From assembly GCA_951812615.1 (NCBI GenBank), contig CATOSU010000001.1, positions 434,001 through 498,000 on the forward strand: a DNA stretch of 64,000 bases, given 5' to 3'. The notes beneath the pieces were generated by a model. The model saw only the letters and a list, made by a program, of their open reading frames with translations, had not been told where the DNA came from and did not search any database. How positions within the stretch are numbered: the stretch's first letter is position 1; every line of letters begins with the position of its first letter. The DNA is from an uncultured Paracoccaceae bacterium (GTDB taxonomy: Bacteria; Pseudomonadota; Alphaproteobacteria; Rhodobacterales; Rhodobacteraceae). Positions 42,327 through 51,079 of this stretch are shown here, in pieces. A program made the translations under genes and the position numbers.

Positions 42327-44238
42327 TTTTACCCGCAGAATGTTCTCCGCAACCGCAATCGCCGCTCTGGCTTTTGCCGGATCCGCTTTAGCCGGACCGG
42401 AACCAAAGGAAGGCGATTTCTGGAAATCCGAAGTGGATGCCGGGGACCTTCCCCCGGTCGCGGAAAGGATACCCGAAGAGCCGCTGACCGTGGATCTGCA
42501 TGCCAAGGACCGTGCCTTTGGCAAGGCCGGTGGCACGCTGAAGACCATGGTGTCGCGATCCAAGGACATCCGGCAAATGGTGGTCTATGGCTATGCGCGG
42601 CTGGTGGGTTACGACGCGAACTACAACCTCGTCCCCGACATTCTGCGCGACTTCGAAAACGAGGGTAACCGCAAATACACCCTGCATCTGCGCAAAGGGC
42701 ACAAATGGTCTGACGGTCATCCGCTGACTTCTGCCGATTTCGAATACTGGTGGAAGCACGTCGCGAACCATGAAAAGCTGAGCCCGGTCGGTCCGCCCGA
42801 TTTTCTGCTTGTCGATGGCAAACTGCCGGCTGTGACGTTCCCCGACGCCCAAACGATTGTCTACGAATGGGAACAGGCGAACCCCAATTTCCTGGCGACG
42901 CTGGCGCAGGCCAGCCCACCGTTCATCTACCTGCCCGCACATTTCCTCAAACAGTATCACGAGGATTTCGCCTCGCCCGAGGACCTTGCCGCCGAGGTGG
43001 ACGATGCGCGCGTCAACAGCTGGGCCGCGCTGCATAACAAACTGGACAACATGTACAAGTTCGACAACCACGAACTGCCCACCCTGCAGCCGTGGATCAA
43101 CTCGTCATCCGGCAAGAAAATCCGGCACCTTTTCGTGCGCAACCCTTATTATCACCGCATCGACAGCAACGGCGTTCAGTTGCCGTATATCGATGTTGTC
43201 GAGATGGAAATCGTGTCGGGCGGACTGGTCGCCGCAAAATCCAATGCCGGCGAATCCGACCTGCAGGGCCGCGGGCTGGATTTCCGCAACATCTCTATCC
43301 TGCGCAAGGGCGAAGCAGATGGCGGAAACTACCGCACCTTCCTGTGGGGATCCGGCGTGGCCAGCCAGATCGCAGTTTACCCGAACCTGAATTATCAGGA
43401 CGAAACCTGGCGCGAAGTCATGCGCGATGTCCGGTTTCGCCGGGCCTTGTCGCTGGGCATCAACCGGCAGGGGATCAACCACGCACTCTATTTCAAGCTG
43501 GCCAAGCCCGGCGCGATGGCCGTGCTGCCGCAAAGCCCGTTCTTCAAGCAGGAATACCGCGACGCCTGGGCAGACTACGACATCGAACAGGCAAATGCGC
43601 TGCTTGATGAAATGGGCCTGACCGAACGCAACAAGGACGGGATCCGCAAGTTGCCTGATGGCCGGATCATGGAGTTCATCGTCGAAACCGCCGGGGAACG
43701 GCAGGAGGTCGAGAACGCCCTGCAGATCGTGACCGACAACTGGCGGGAACTGGGCGTCAAGCTGATCATGCGCCCGCTGGACCGCGATATCCTGCGAAAC
43801 CGGATCTATTCCGGCGAAACCATGGCCGCGGTCTGGTACGGCTGGGACAACGGGCTGCCGCAGGTAACCACTTCGCCGGCTTACCTCGCCCCGACCGATC
43901 AGGTGTTTTTCGCCTGGCCGAAATGGGGTCAGTACCATCAGACCAAGGGGGCCGCAGGCGAGCCGCCCGACATGCCGGCAGCGCAGCGCCTGATGGAACT
44001 GAGCGAAGCGTGGAACAAGGCGACGCAGGACAGCGAACGGGCCGCGATCTGGGACGAAATGCTGCGCATCCATGCCGATCAGCTGTTCGGGGTTGGCATT
44101 CTCGCCGAAGCGCCGCAGCCGGTCGTCGTCAACAAGGCGCTGCGAAACGTTCCGGAAAAGGCAATCTGGGCGTGGGATCCGGGCGCGCATTTCGGCGTGC
44201 ACCGCATGGATGAGTTCTTCTTCGACGAGGACGGCTGA
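42319..44238 (+). CDS. extracellular solute-binding protein, family 5 (peptide-type ABC transporter)
   Basis: 639 residues. An export signal (about 1-25, TRRMFSATAIAALAFAGSALA) has a twin-arginine-like start. The mature protein is an SBP_bac_5 domain: YGYARLVGYDANYNLVPDILRDFE, LHLRKGHKWSDGHPLTSADFEYWW, VRFRRALSLGINRQGIN. The large size is close to YejA-type binding proteins. It would catch its ligand in the periplasm; ligand class cannot be read, and peptides, opines and glycosides are all used by this family. The start overlaps the ATPase gene by eight bases and the stop overlaps the permease start (TGATG). Confidence 0.92.
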   Translation: MFDFTRRMFSATAIAALAFAGSALAGPEPKEGDFWKSEVDAGDLPPVAERIPEEPLTVDLHAKDRAFGKAGGTLKTMVSRSKDIRQMVVYGYARLVGYDANYNLVPDILRDFENEGNRKYTLHLRKGHKWSDGHPLTSADFEYWWKHVANHEKLSPVGPPDFLLVDGKLPAVTFPDAQTIVYEWEQANPNFLATLAQASPPFIYLPAHFLKQYHEDFASPEDLAAEVDDARVNSWAALHNKLDNMYKFDNHELPTLQPWINSSSGKKIRHLFVRNPYYHRIDSNGVQLPYIDVVEMEIVSGGLVAAKSNAGESDLQGRGLDFRNISILRKGEADGGNYRTFLWGSGVASQIAVYPNLNYQDETWREVMRDVRFRRALSLGINRQGINHALYFKLAKPGAMAVLPQSPFFKQEYRDAWADYDIEQANALLDEMGLTERNKDGIRKLPDGRIMEFIVETAGERQEVENALQIVTDNWRELGVKLIMRPLDRDILRNRIYSGETMAAVWYGWDNGLPQVTTSPAYLAPTDQVFFAWPKWGQYHQTKGAAGEPPDMPAAQRLMELSEAWNKATQDSERAAIWDEMLRIHADQLFGVGILAEAPQPVVVNKALRNVPEKAIWAWDPGAHFGVHRMDEFFFDEDG

Positions 44239-45266
44239 TGCAAATCCTGCGCTACGCGATCTACCGGTTCGGCACGATGCTGCTGACATTGCTGGTGGTG
44301 TCGGTGATGATCTTTGTCATCATCAACCTGCCGCCGGGCGACTATCTGTCGAACCAGATCGCGGAATTGCAGGCCACCGGCCAGACCTCGGGCGTGGCCA
44401 AGGCCGAGTTTCTCCGAACCGAGTTCGCGCTGGATAAACCGCTTTGGCAACAATACCTGATCTGGATGGGCTTCATGCCGGGGCCGCACGGGTTCTCGGG
44501 CATGATACAAGGCAACTTCGGCTGGTCTTTTGAATTCGACCTGCCGGTCGCCGAAATCGTTGGCGACACCCTGTGGCTGACGGTGCTGGTCAACCTCGCC
44601 GCGGTTTTGTTCGTCTACCTCGTGGCGCTGCCGCTGGGGGTGCTGGCCGCTGCCCGGGCCAAGACCTGGATCGATTACACTGCTGCGCTGGTCGGATACC
44701 TGGGCCTCGCGACGCCGAACTTCCTGTTGGCGCTGATCCTGTTCTACTATGGGCACAAATACCTGAACCTGCCCATTGGCGGTCTTATGGACCCCCAGTT
44801 CGAAGGTGAACCGATGACCTTCGAAAAGATGAAATCGATCCTTGTTCACCTGATTGTGCCGACCTTCGTGATCGGCACTTCTGGAACTGCCGCCATGATG
44901 CAGCGCCTGCGCGCGAATCTGCTGGACGAACTGGGCAAACCTTATGTCGAAACCGCCGTGGCCAAGGGCATGGCTGAAAGCAAGATGCTGGTTAAATACC
45001 CGCTGCGCATGGCCTTCAATCCGTTTGTGGCGGATATCGGCAACTTGTTGCCTTCGATGGTGTCCGGTTCGGTTCTGGTCTCTGTCGTACTCGGGCTGCA
45101 GACGATCGGGCCGACCCTGCTGACGGCGTTGAAATCACAGGATCAGTTCCTTGCCGGATTTGTGCTGATGTTCGTCGCTCTGCTGACCCTGATCGGCACG
45201 ATGATATCGGACGTATTGCTGGTCATCCTTGATCCGCGCATCCGCTATGAGGGGAGAGAAGCATGA
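44238..45266 (+). CDS. ABC transporter permease (DppB/YejB type)
   Basis: 342 residues. The N-terminal helix (TMLLTLLVVSVMIFVIINLPPGDYL) and the periplasmic loop after it are standard for DppB-type permeases. Further helices lie around 110-140, 150-180, 205-225, 265-290 and 305-335. The coupling-helix EAA-type loop reads VETAVAKGMAESKMLVKYPLRMA. It forms the membrane channel with the next gene product. Confidence 0.92.
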   Translation: MQILRYAIYRFGTMLLTLLVVSVMIFVIINLPPGDYLSNQIAELQATGQTSGVAKAEFLRTEFALDKPLWQQYLIWMGFMPGPHGFSGMIQGNFGWSFEFDLPVAEIVGDTLWLTVLVNLAAVLFVYLVALPLGVLAAARAKTWIDYTAALVGYLGLATPNFLLALILFYYGHKYLNLPIGGLMDPQFEGEPMTFEKMKSILVHLIVPTFVIGTSGTAAMMQRLRANLLDELGKPYVETAVAKGMAESKMLVKYPLRMAFNPFVADIGNLLPSMVSGSVLVSVVLGLQTIGPTLLTALKSQDQFLAGFVLMFVALLTLIGTMISDVLLVILDPRIRYEGREA

Positions 45267-46417
45267 CCCAACTCCCGGACGGGCGGTACGTCGACGACGC
45301 ACCCTATGACCCCGAGGCCAGCCTTCAGCAACTGGAACGCAAGGATCTCGACGCCCCGAACTGGCTGCTGGTCTGGCGCAAGTTTCGTCAACACAAGCTG
45401 GCGCTGGTTTCGGGGATCTTCCTGCTGCTCAGCTATCTGATGCTGCCCTTTGCCGGTTTCATTGCCCCCTACGGGGCAAATGAACGGCATGAGGAGCACC
45501 TGTATTCGCCGCCGCAACTGGTTCGGTTCTTCCACGAGGGTGAATTTCTCGGGCCGTACATCTATCCGATGACCGCCGAGGCCAACCTTGAAACCTTCCA
45601 GTGGGAATTCAAACCGGACTATGACGATCCTTCGCGCCTGCAGTTTTTCTGTAAAGGCACGGAATACCGGCTGGCCGGGCTGATCTCATCGAGGATGCAT
45701 CTGTTCTGCGCGCCGGAAGGCCAGACCGTGTTCCTCTGGGGGTCTGACCGGCTTGGCCGTGACATCTTCAGCCGTATCCTCTACGGGGCTCAGCTCAGCC
45801 TGACGGTGGGCCTGATCGGCATTACCGTGTCCTTCGTGCTGGGTATCGGGTTCGGCTCGGTCGCCGGCTATTTCGGCGGAACGATCGACTGGGTCATCAA
45901 CCGTGTGATTGAAATCCTCAGGTCCCTGCCCGAATTGCCACTTTGGCTGGCGCTGTCAGCGGCGGTTCCGTCCAACTGGTCTCCGGTGGCGGTGTTCTTC
46001 ATCATATCCATTATCCTGGGCATACTGGACTGGCCGGGTCTGGCCCGATCCGTGCGGGCGAAATTCCTCGCCCTGCGTGAAGAGGAATTTGTCCGGGCGG
46101 CAGAGATGATGGGAGCCTCATCGGGGCGCGTGATCCGAAAACACCTGATCCCGAATTTCATGAGCCACCTGATTGCCAGCGCGACACTGTCCATTCCGGC
46201 GATGATCCTGGGCGAAACGGCGCTGAGCTTCCTCGGCCTCGGTCTGAGGGCCCCCGCGGTGAGCTGGGGGGTGATGCTGAACGACGCACAGAACCTCGCA
46301 TCGGTCGATATCTACCCGTGGATCGCAATTCCGATGCTGCCGATTGTCATCGTCGTTCTGGCGTTCAACTTCCTTGGCGACGGGCTGCGGGACTCGCTGG
46401 ACCCCTACCAAAGCTGA
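45263..46417 (+). CDS. ABC transporter permease (DppC/YejE type) with long periplasmic insert
   Basis: 384 residues, longer than the usual 290-340. After the first helix (LVSGIFLLLSYLMLPFAGFI, about 50-69) there is a region of some 95 residues before the second helix, containing charged and aromatic stretches and two cysteines (FFCKGTEY, HLFCAPEG); this would face the periplasm. Then come FLWGSDRLGRDIFSRILYGA, the usual five helices, and the EAA loop EEFVRAAEMMGASSGRVIRKHL. The gene starts in an ATGA overlap with the DppB-type permease and ends the operon. Confidence 0.92.
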   Translation: MTQLPDGRYVDDAPYDPEASLQQLERKDLDAPNWLLVWRKFRQHKLALVSGIFLLLSYLMLPFAGFIAPYGANERHEEHLYSPPQLVRFFHEGEFLGPYIYPMTAEANLETFQWEFKPDYDDPSRLQFFCKGTEYRLAGLISSRMHLFCAPEGQTVFLWGSDRLGRDIFSRILYGAQLSLTVGLIGITVSFVLGIGFGSVAGYFGGTIDWVINRVIEILRSLPELPLWLALSAAVPSNWSPVAVFFIISIILGILDWPGLARSVRAKFLALREEEFVRAAEMMGASSGRVIRKHLIPNFMSHLIASATLSIPAMILGETALSFLGLGLRAPAVSWGVMLNDAQNLASVDIYPWIAIPMLPIVIVVLAFNFLGDGLRDSLDPYQS

Positions 46418-46419
46418 TC

Positions 46420-46448
46420 GCCGGCGGCACGGGTGCCGCCTCGCCGGC
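46420..46448. terminator. GC-rich hairpin between convergent ABC operon and Hint gene
   Basis: Two alternative stems are nested: GCCGGCG (46420-46426) with CGCCGGC (46442-46448), and GGCGGCAC (46423-46430) with GTGCCGCC (46433-46440). It begins three bases after the permease stop. No T-tract follows, so it could act as a pause or 3' stabilising structure for both convergent genes. Confidence 0.55.
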
Positions 46449-46464
46449 TCCTGTCAATCTCAGG

Positions 46465-47397
46465 TCAGCTTGCCCTGGCTTCCGGTCCGCGGCGCGATGC
46501 GCGCGCGGCCAGCCGTTCACGCAGCGATGCCGGCACCTGGCGGGCCGTCACGACCCGTGGAAGATCAAGCTCGGTCATCGCCGGTGTGGCAATCCCGTAT
46601 AGGTCAAGGAATTCCGCGTGATTGTCGAACGCCGCCCGCGAAACATTGTCGATATAGGTTTCGGCCGGGGCACCGTTTGCAATCAGGATTTCATGTTCTT
46701 CGGTTTCCACGTGCCAGTAGGTGAATTGCCGTTCCAGATCATCCGGCATTTCCCGCGTAATCGTTTCACCGTTCACCAGCGCAGCAGCGTGTACGATCAT
46801 CCCGTCCACGACCATCCCGTGATCCGCGCTGACGACCAGATCGCTGAACGGAACCTGGTCCGCCAACGCGTTCGCCGCGATCTTCACCGGCAACAACCGC
46901 TCGGCCGGCCCGAACGCGGGCATGACCGTCTGCCGGCCCAGCCAACGCACCGGGACCGTCCGACCATCGCTTGTCAGAACCGGGTCACCGATGCACAGGT
47001 CTTCGACCCGGCACTGGCCAGTGGGCGTCGCAATCTGGGTGCCTGCCGCAAAGCAGACGGTAAACGCAGCGGTGTTGATGTCAGCCGGATCCACGGTTGG
47101 CGGAAATTGCGACGGGGATTGCAGCGGCTGGGTCGAATACAGTTCAAGTTCGCCGGACGAGGTTCTTTCCCCGACGATGAAGGTTTCTCCACCATATTCC
47201 AGCGTCCCGACATAAAGCAGATCACCCGAAATAAAGAACCCGTCATCCAGAATATCGCCGACTTCAAACGTTAGGGCATCAGCCCCGCCGACCTCTCCGT
47301 CGGACAGGGTAAAGACAAAATCCCCGTCGGCCCGAATGGTCCAGACCGTGCCTCCGTCCGTGTATGCAGCAGACGATTGGTGATCCCATTGTGCCAT
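46465..47397 (-). CDS. Hint domain protein (Hint_2 type), copy A
   Basis: 310 residues from the ATG at 47397, with GGAG seven bases upstream. The first 110 residues are a poorly characterised beta-rich domain (SSAAYTDGG..., LEYGGETFIVGE). The Hint module then begins at the conserved Cys in FTVCFAAGTQIATPTG (about 118-133), with VEDLCIGDPVLTSDG, VRWLGRQTV, SADHGMVVDGMIVHA and YWHVETEEHEILIANG. These are the self-cleaving hedgehog/intein fold blocks, but no C-terminal His-Asn splice junction is seen, so autocleavage without splicing is more likely. Such proteins are frequent in Rhodobacteraceae; their role is unknown. Divergent paralog at 47620. Confidence 0.87.
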   Translation of the reverse strand: MAQWDHQSSAAYTDGGTVWTIRADGDFVFTLSDGEVGGADALTFEVGDILDDGFFISGDLLYVGTLEYGGETFIVGERTSSGELELYSTQPLQSPSQFPPTVDPADINTAAFTVCFAAGTQIATPTGQCRVEDLCIGDPVLTSDGRTVPVRWLGRQTVMPAFGPAERLLPVKIAANALADQVPFSDLVVSADHGMVVDGMIVHAAALVNGETITREMPDDLERQFTYWHVETEEHEILIANGAPAETYIDNVSRAAFDNHAEFLDLYGIATPAMTELDLPRVVTARQVPASLRERLAARASRRGPEARAS

Positions 47398-47423
47398 GTG
47401 GTCGCTCCAGGAATGACTGAAAT

Positions 47424-47563
47424 CTATCACCGGTAGCATGGCGAATTGGGTGACCTAAAGTCAAGTTTGCGATCGGAAGCCGATCTGGTCGCCGGTTGAA
47501 TGCCTCGAAACGCGATCGCCGAAGGAAGAGGCAGAGTTTGCTGGAAACATGATCCGGTGATAG
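47424..47563. promoter_or_regulatory. shared inverted element in the divergent Hint-gene promoter region
   Basis: CTATCACCGG at 47424-47433 and its exact reverse complement CCGGTGATAG at 47554-47563 each lie upstream of one Hint gene (27 and 57 bases from the start codons) in the same orientation relative to that gene. Both copies are followed, reading toward the gene, by a nearby CAT. This suggests either a common regulator site or the remnant of an inverted duplication that produced the gene pair. Confidence 0.4.
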
Positions 47564-47619
47564 CGTTGAGTGATCGGTAACCGGTACCCAGCTAACTCGT
47601 AATAGAATCGGAAAAGCCC

Positions 47620-48495
47620 ATGGCGCAATATCTGGCTTCATCATCCGCGGCATACACTGAAAGCGGCGGAACAGCGACGCAGACGTTCGAAGGGGGCACA
47701 TCATTCCTGCTGACAGACGGGGAGAGTTCACCGGACGTTGAATTCGACGTTGGCGACACGTTCCAGGGCACCTTCGATGTGTTTCAGGGAACCCTGGAAT
47801 ACAACGGACAAACGTTTCTGGTCAGCACGGATGGGTTTCAGTATGTGCTCTGGTCGAGTGAAGACATTGCCGATGTCGATTTCCCACCCTCTTTCGAACT
47901 GAGCGACATCGTCGCAACATCCTTCACCGTTTGCTTCGCGCCCGGCACTGCGATCGCGACACCGGACGGCGATCGAGCCGTGGAAAACCTGACCATAGGT
48001 GATCTGGTCCGTACAACCGGTGGTCAGGATGTCGCGGTCAAGTGGATCGGACGGCAAACGGTTTCAACGCGTTTCAATGCCGCCGCGCGGCTTCGCCTGG
48101 TTCGGGTGCTTGCCGGCTCGCTGGAGGGTGGGCTGCCCAGCGCCGACCTGACGATTACAGCTGACCACGGCCTGCTAATAGATGGCATCATCTGTCACGC
48201 CGGCGCTCTTGTGAACGGATCGACCGTGGTGGATGTACCCCTGCGGGACTGCGGTGAAACCTATACGGTCTATCATATTGAAACCGAAGCCCACGAACTC
48301 GTCCTTGCGAACGGGATGGAGGCAGAAACGTTCATCGACAATGTTTCGCGCCGGGCCTTCGACAACTTCGCTGAATACCGAGCGCTCTACGGCGAAACGC
48401 CGGGGATGCCGGAAATGTCGTATCCAAGGGCAACATCAACGCGGATGGTGCCTGAGCGGATACGGCGCATGCTTTCGGGCCGGGGTGCCGCCTGA
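47620..48495 (+). CDS. Hint domain protein (Hint_2 type), copy B
   Basis: 291 residues. It starts MAQ and shares SSAAYT with copy A, and has the same two-part layout: a beta-rich N-terminal domain (about 1-105; TLEYNGQTFLVS) and a Hint module starting at Cys in FTVCFAPGTAIATPDG (about 107-122), with VENLTIGDLVRTTGG, VKWIGRQTVSTRF, TADHGLLIDGIICHAGALVNG and VYHIETEAHELVLANGMEAETFIDNVSRRAFDN. The strong similarity and divergent arrangement with 46465-47397 point to an inverted duplication. No signal peptide is visible; export, if any, would need another route. Confidence 0.87.
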   Translation: MAQYLASSSAAYTESGGTATQTFEGGTSFLLTDGESSPDVEFDVGDTFQGTFDVFQGTLEYNGQTFLVSTDGFQYVLWSSEDIADVDFPPSFELSDIVATSFTVCFAPGTAIATPDGDRAVENLTIGDLVRTTGGQDVAVKWIGRQTVSTRFNAAARLRLVRVLAGSLEGGLPSADLTITADHGLLIDGIICHAGALVNGSTVVDVPLRDCGETYTVYHIETEAHELVLANGMEAETFIDNVSRRAFDNFAEYRALYGETPGMPEMSYPRATSTRMVPERIRRMLSGRGAA

Positions 48496-48544
48496 ACGCA
48501 GCACCGGTCAGACAGCAAACAGGCGCTGGCAAACACCAGGACCG

Positions 48545-50890
48545 CTAACGGTCATCTCCACCGCCGTCGTCACCCAGCTCCTCTTCGATAATGGCTGCCT
48601 GCGCGGCCCCCAACACGGCGTTCTTCTGCTCCGGTGTCAGTTCTTCCGCCTGTTCGTCCGCCAGCCGCACCGTCACCTCGCGATGGGCAAACCGGATGCC
48701 CTCGCGGGCGAACAACGCCCGGATATCCTCGTAGACCTTTTTGCGGACCAGCCACTGATCGCCCGGTTTCGTCATGAACTTCACCCGGATGATCATGGCG
48801 CTGTCCTGCATTTCGATCACGCCCTGCGATTTGAGCGGCTGAATGAAATTGTCGCCTATGACAGGATCCGACAACAGCTCCTGCCCCAGCTTCTTGATCA
48901 GTTTGCGAACCTTTTCGACATCAGTGTCATACGTCACCCGAAGGGGCAGTTTCATGATCACCCAGTCGCGTGAATAATTGGTCAGGACCTTGATTTCCCC
49001 GAAGGGAATAGTGTTGAGCGCGCCCAGGTGATGGCGCAACTGAAACGACCGGACCGAGATTTTTTCGACCGTACCCTTCACATCACCGATGTCGATGTAT
49101 TCGCCCTTGCGAAAGGCGTCATCGATCAGGAAAAACGCGCCTGAGAAGATATCGCGCACCAGCGTCTGGGCTCCGAAACCAACCGCCAGCCCGACAACCC
49201 CGGCCCCGGCGAAAAGCGGGCTGACGTTAATGCCCAGCTCCATCAGCGCAATCAGCCCGATTGCCACGATGACCGTCGCCAGAATCGCGCCCCGGAACAG
49301 CGGCAGAAGGGTCGCCAGCCGGCTGGCACCGTTCTCGCCCTCCTCATCGCCCAGCTCAGCCTCTTCTCCGACGGGCTCCTCCTCCTCGATCTTGCTGTCG
49401 ATCCAGATCCGGAAGAAATGGAACAGGATGTAGCCGATGAAGATAATCACCGCCACGTCCAGCATCCTGTCGGTCAGCGAGTTTTCGAGCAATTCATTGT
49501 CTGGGTCCCAGATCCGAAGCAGCGCATAGCTGCCGGCCACAAACGCGATAACGCCGCCAACCCGCCGGGCAAGTTCTTCGAATGTGTTGAACGTGTGCGC
49601 GGGTGCATCGGCCGATACGTCCCGAAATTCCGGGTACGGGTCTTCCTCAGCCTCGGCGCGGGCCAATGCCCGGTTCATCTGTTCGACTTCGCGGGCCCGG
49701 TCGAAACAGCGCTCGATCATATAGTTGAACACACCATAGACCACGATGATCGACAGCAGAACGCCGTAGAGCCCGGCGATCAGCGGGATCGACATCGTCC
49801 GTTCCAGAACCAGATCAAACGCCGTTTCAAGCCACGCGAACCCGATATAGCCGATCAGCATCGGCGCCCAGGCGAAGGACAGGAACCGCACGATCCATGG
49901 CACCTGTCCGGGACTGCGCCCGCCCCGGATGGCATTTGAAATCGCCTTTGCATTGAACAGGATCAGCAGGATGTTCAACATCGCACCGATCAGCGACAGC
50001 ACGCCATAAAGCAGGGCATAGACGTTATAATTCAGGCCGAAATCCGCAATCCACGTGCTGAAAATAATGGCGACCACATCGAACGAGGTCAAAAACCACA
50101 CCCAGCGGTACAGCCTTACAGCCTCGCGGTCTGAGAGGTTGGGAATGCGATATTGTGGCAGGAACGGCGACAGGATCATCCGCCAAAGATCCGAAATGAA
50201 GCGGATGAAGAAGAACGCGGCATAAGCGGCCGTCGTGGTGAACTGTATCGACAGATCGTCCTGTTGCCCGAAAACGATCATTCCGATCGTGTAGGCCACG
50301 ATCATCGCAAAGACCGTGCCCAGCACACCGACGGAAAACCGGAAGACGAGGAACGGCATCTTTTCGCGGTAACCTTGCGGTTCATCCTGAATGCGTGAAA
50401 CGACAAACCGACGGATCAGGCGCTTGCCATAGATTTCCCGCATGGCCACGTAGGCGATGACAAACAAAACAATGTTCCAGAACAAAACGATCGCATAAGT
50501 CGCGATCCGCCCGTCCGGACTGGTTTTTCGCAGAATAAAGGCGACCTCGTCGACCGAGTGCGGCAACGCATCCAGACGACCCTGCAGTGCATCGCGAAAC
50601 TCGTCTACTTCGGACTGCGCGCGCATCAGGGGTGACGCGCCCATTGCACCGCTGCCGTCCTTCTCCTCAGCCTCTTCCTCCGAAGCGCCGGCAGTCGCGG
50701 CGATGGTGCCGTCGCCGTTGAGAATGATAACACTGACCCCGCTTTCCGCGGCCTCGCGGATCGCCTCGGTCAGTTCGCTGACTTCCCGGTTGTCGGATCC
50801 TGTCAGCAATGAGGTCGTTTGGGTAAGGGCCGGCGTGGCCAGCCCCCAGAACAGGGCGACCATTGTCAGGATGCGGATCATAACTGCCAT
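48545..50890 (-). CDS. large MscS-family mechanosensitive channel
   Basis: 781 residues. A signal peptide (ILTMVALFWGLATPALTQ) is followed by a short periplasmic region with an acidic EEEAEEKDGSG stretch, then about ten membrane helices. The MscS core lies near 560-760: ISPLFAGAGVVGLAVGFGAQTLVRDIFSGAFFLIDD with the glycine/alanine-rich pore helix, then the beta domain KGEYIDIGDVKGTVEKISVRSFQLRHHLG. An acidic tail closes the protein. Channels of this type release solutes on osmotic downshock from the inner membrane. It stands alone, convergent with Hint copy B; the opg glucan genes elsewhere in the window are also osmotic-stress related. Confidence 0.92.
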   Translation of the reverse strand: MAVMIRILTMVALFWGLATPALTQTTSLLTGSDNREVSELTEAIREAAESGVSVIILNGDGTIAATAGASEEEAEEKDGSGAMGASPLMRAQSEVDEFRDALQGRLDALPHSVDEVAFILRKTSPDGRIATYAIVLFWNIVLFVIAYVAMREIYGKRLIRRFVVSRIQDEPQGYREKMPFLVFRFSVGVLGTVFAMIVAYTIGMIVFGQQDDLSIQFTTTAAYAAFFFIRFISDLWRMILSPFLPQYRIPNLSDREAVRLYRWVWFLTSFDVVAIIFSTWIADFGLNYNVYALLYGVLSLIGAMLNILLILFNAKAISNAIRGGRSPGQVPWIVRFLSFAWAPMLIGYIGFAWLETAFDLVLERTMSIPLIAGLYGVLLSIIVVYGVFNYMIERCFDRAREVEQMNRALARAEAEEDPYPEFRDVSADAPAHTFNTFEELARRVGGVIAFVAGSYALLRIWDPDNELLENSLTDRMLDVAVIIFIGYILFHFFRIWIDSKIEEEEPVGEEAELGDEEGENGASRLATLLPLFRGAILATVIVAIGLIALMELGINVSPLFAGAGVVGLAVGFGAQTLVRDIFSGAFFLIDDAFRKGEYIDIGDVKGTVEKISVRSFQLRHHLGALNTIPFGEIKVLTNYSRDWVIMKLPLRVTYDTDVEKVRKLIKKLGQELLSDPVIGDNFIQPLKSQGVIEMQDSAMIIRVKFMTKPGDQWLVRKKVYEDIRALFAREGIRFAHREVTVRLADEQAEELTPEQKNAVLGAAQAAIIEEELGDDGGGDDR

Positions 50891-51079
50891 TGCGTCCTCA
50901 GTCGCGGTGTCTGTGCCGGACTACGCTAACGGAGCCTGCCGGGCTGCGCAATTCCACCCGGCGCGCGGCGAAACGACCGTACCGAGCGCTCCATTCCCGG
51001 TTTTCTTCGGCGGTAGTTTTCTCTACCTGTTGCACGGAACCGGTGTTTTCCACGACAGCCGGTGAAACAGGGACCGTGC

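Noticed and set aside
46465-48495. Inteins
   Set aside because: Both proteins have the Hint fold start but lack a His-Asn/nucleophile splice junction and a host protein downstream; they are stand-alone Hint proteins.
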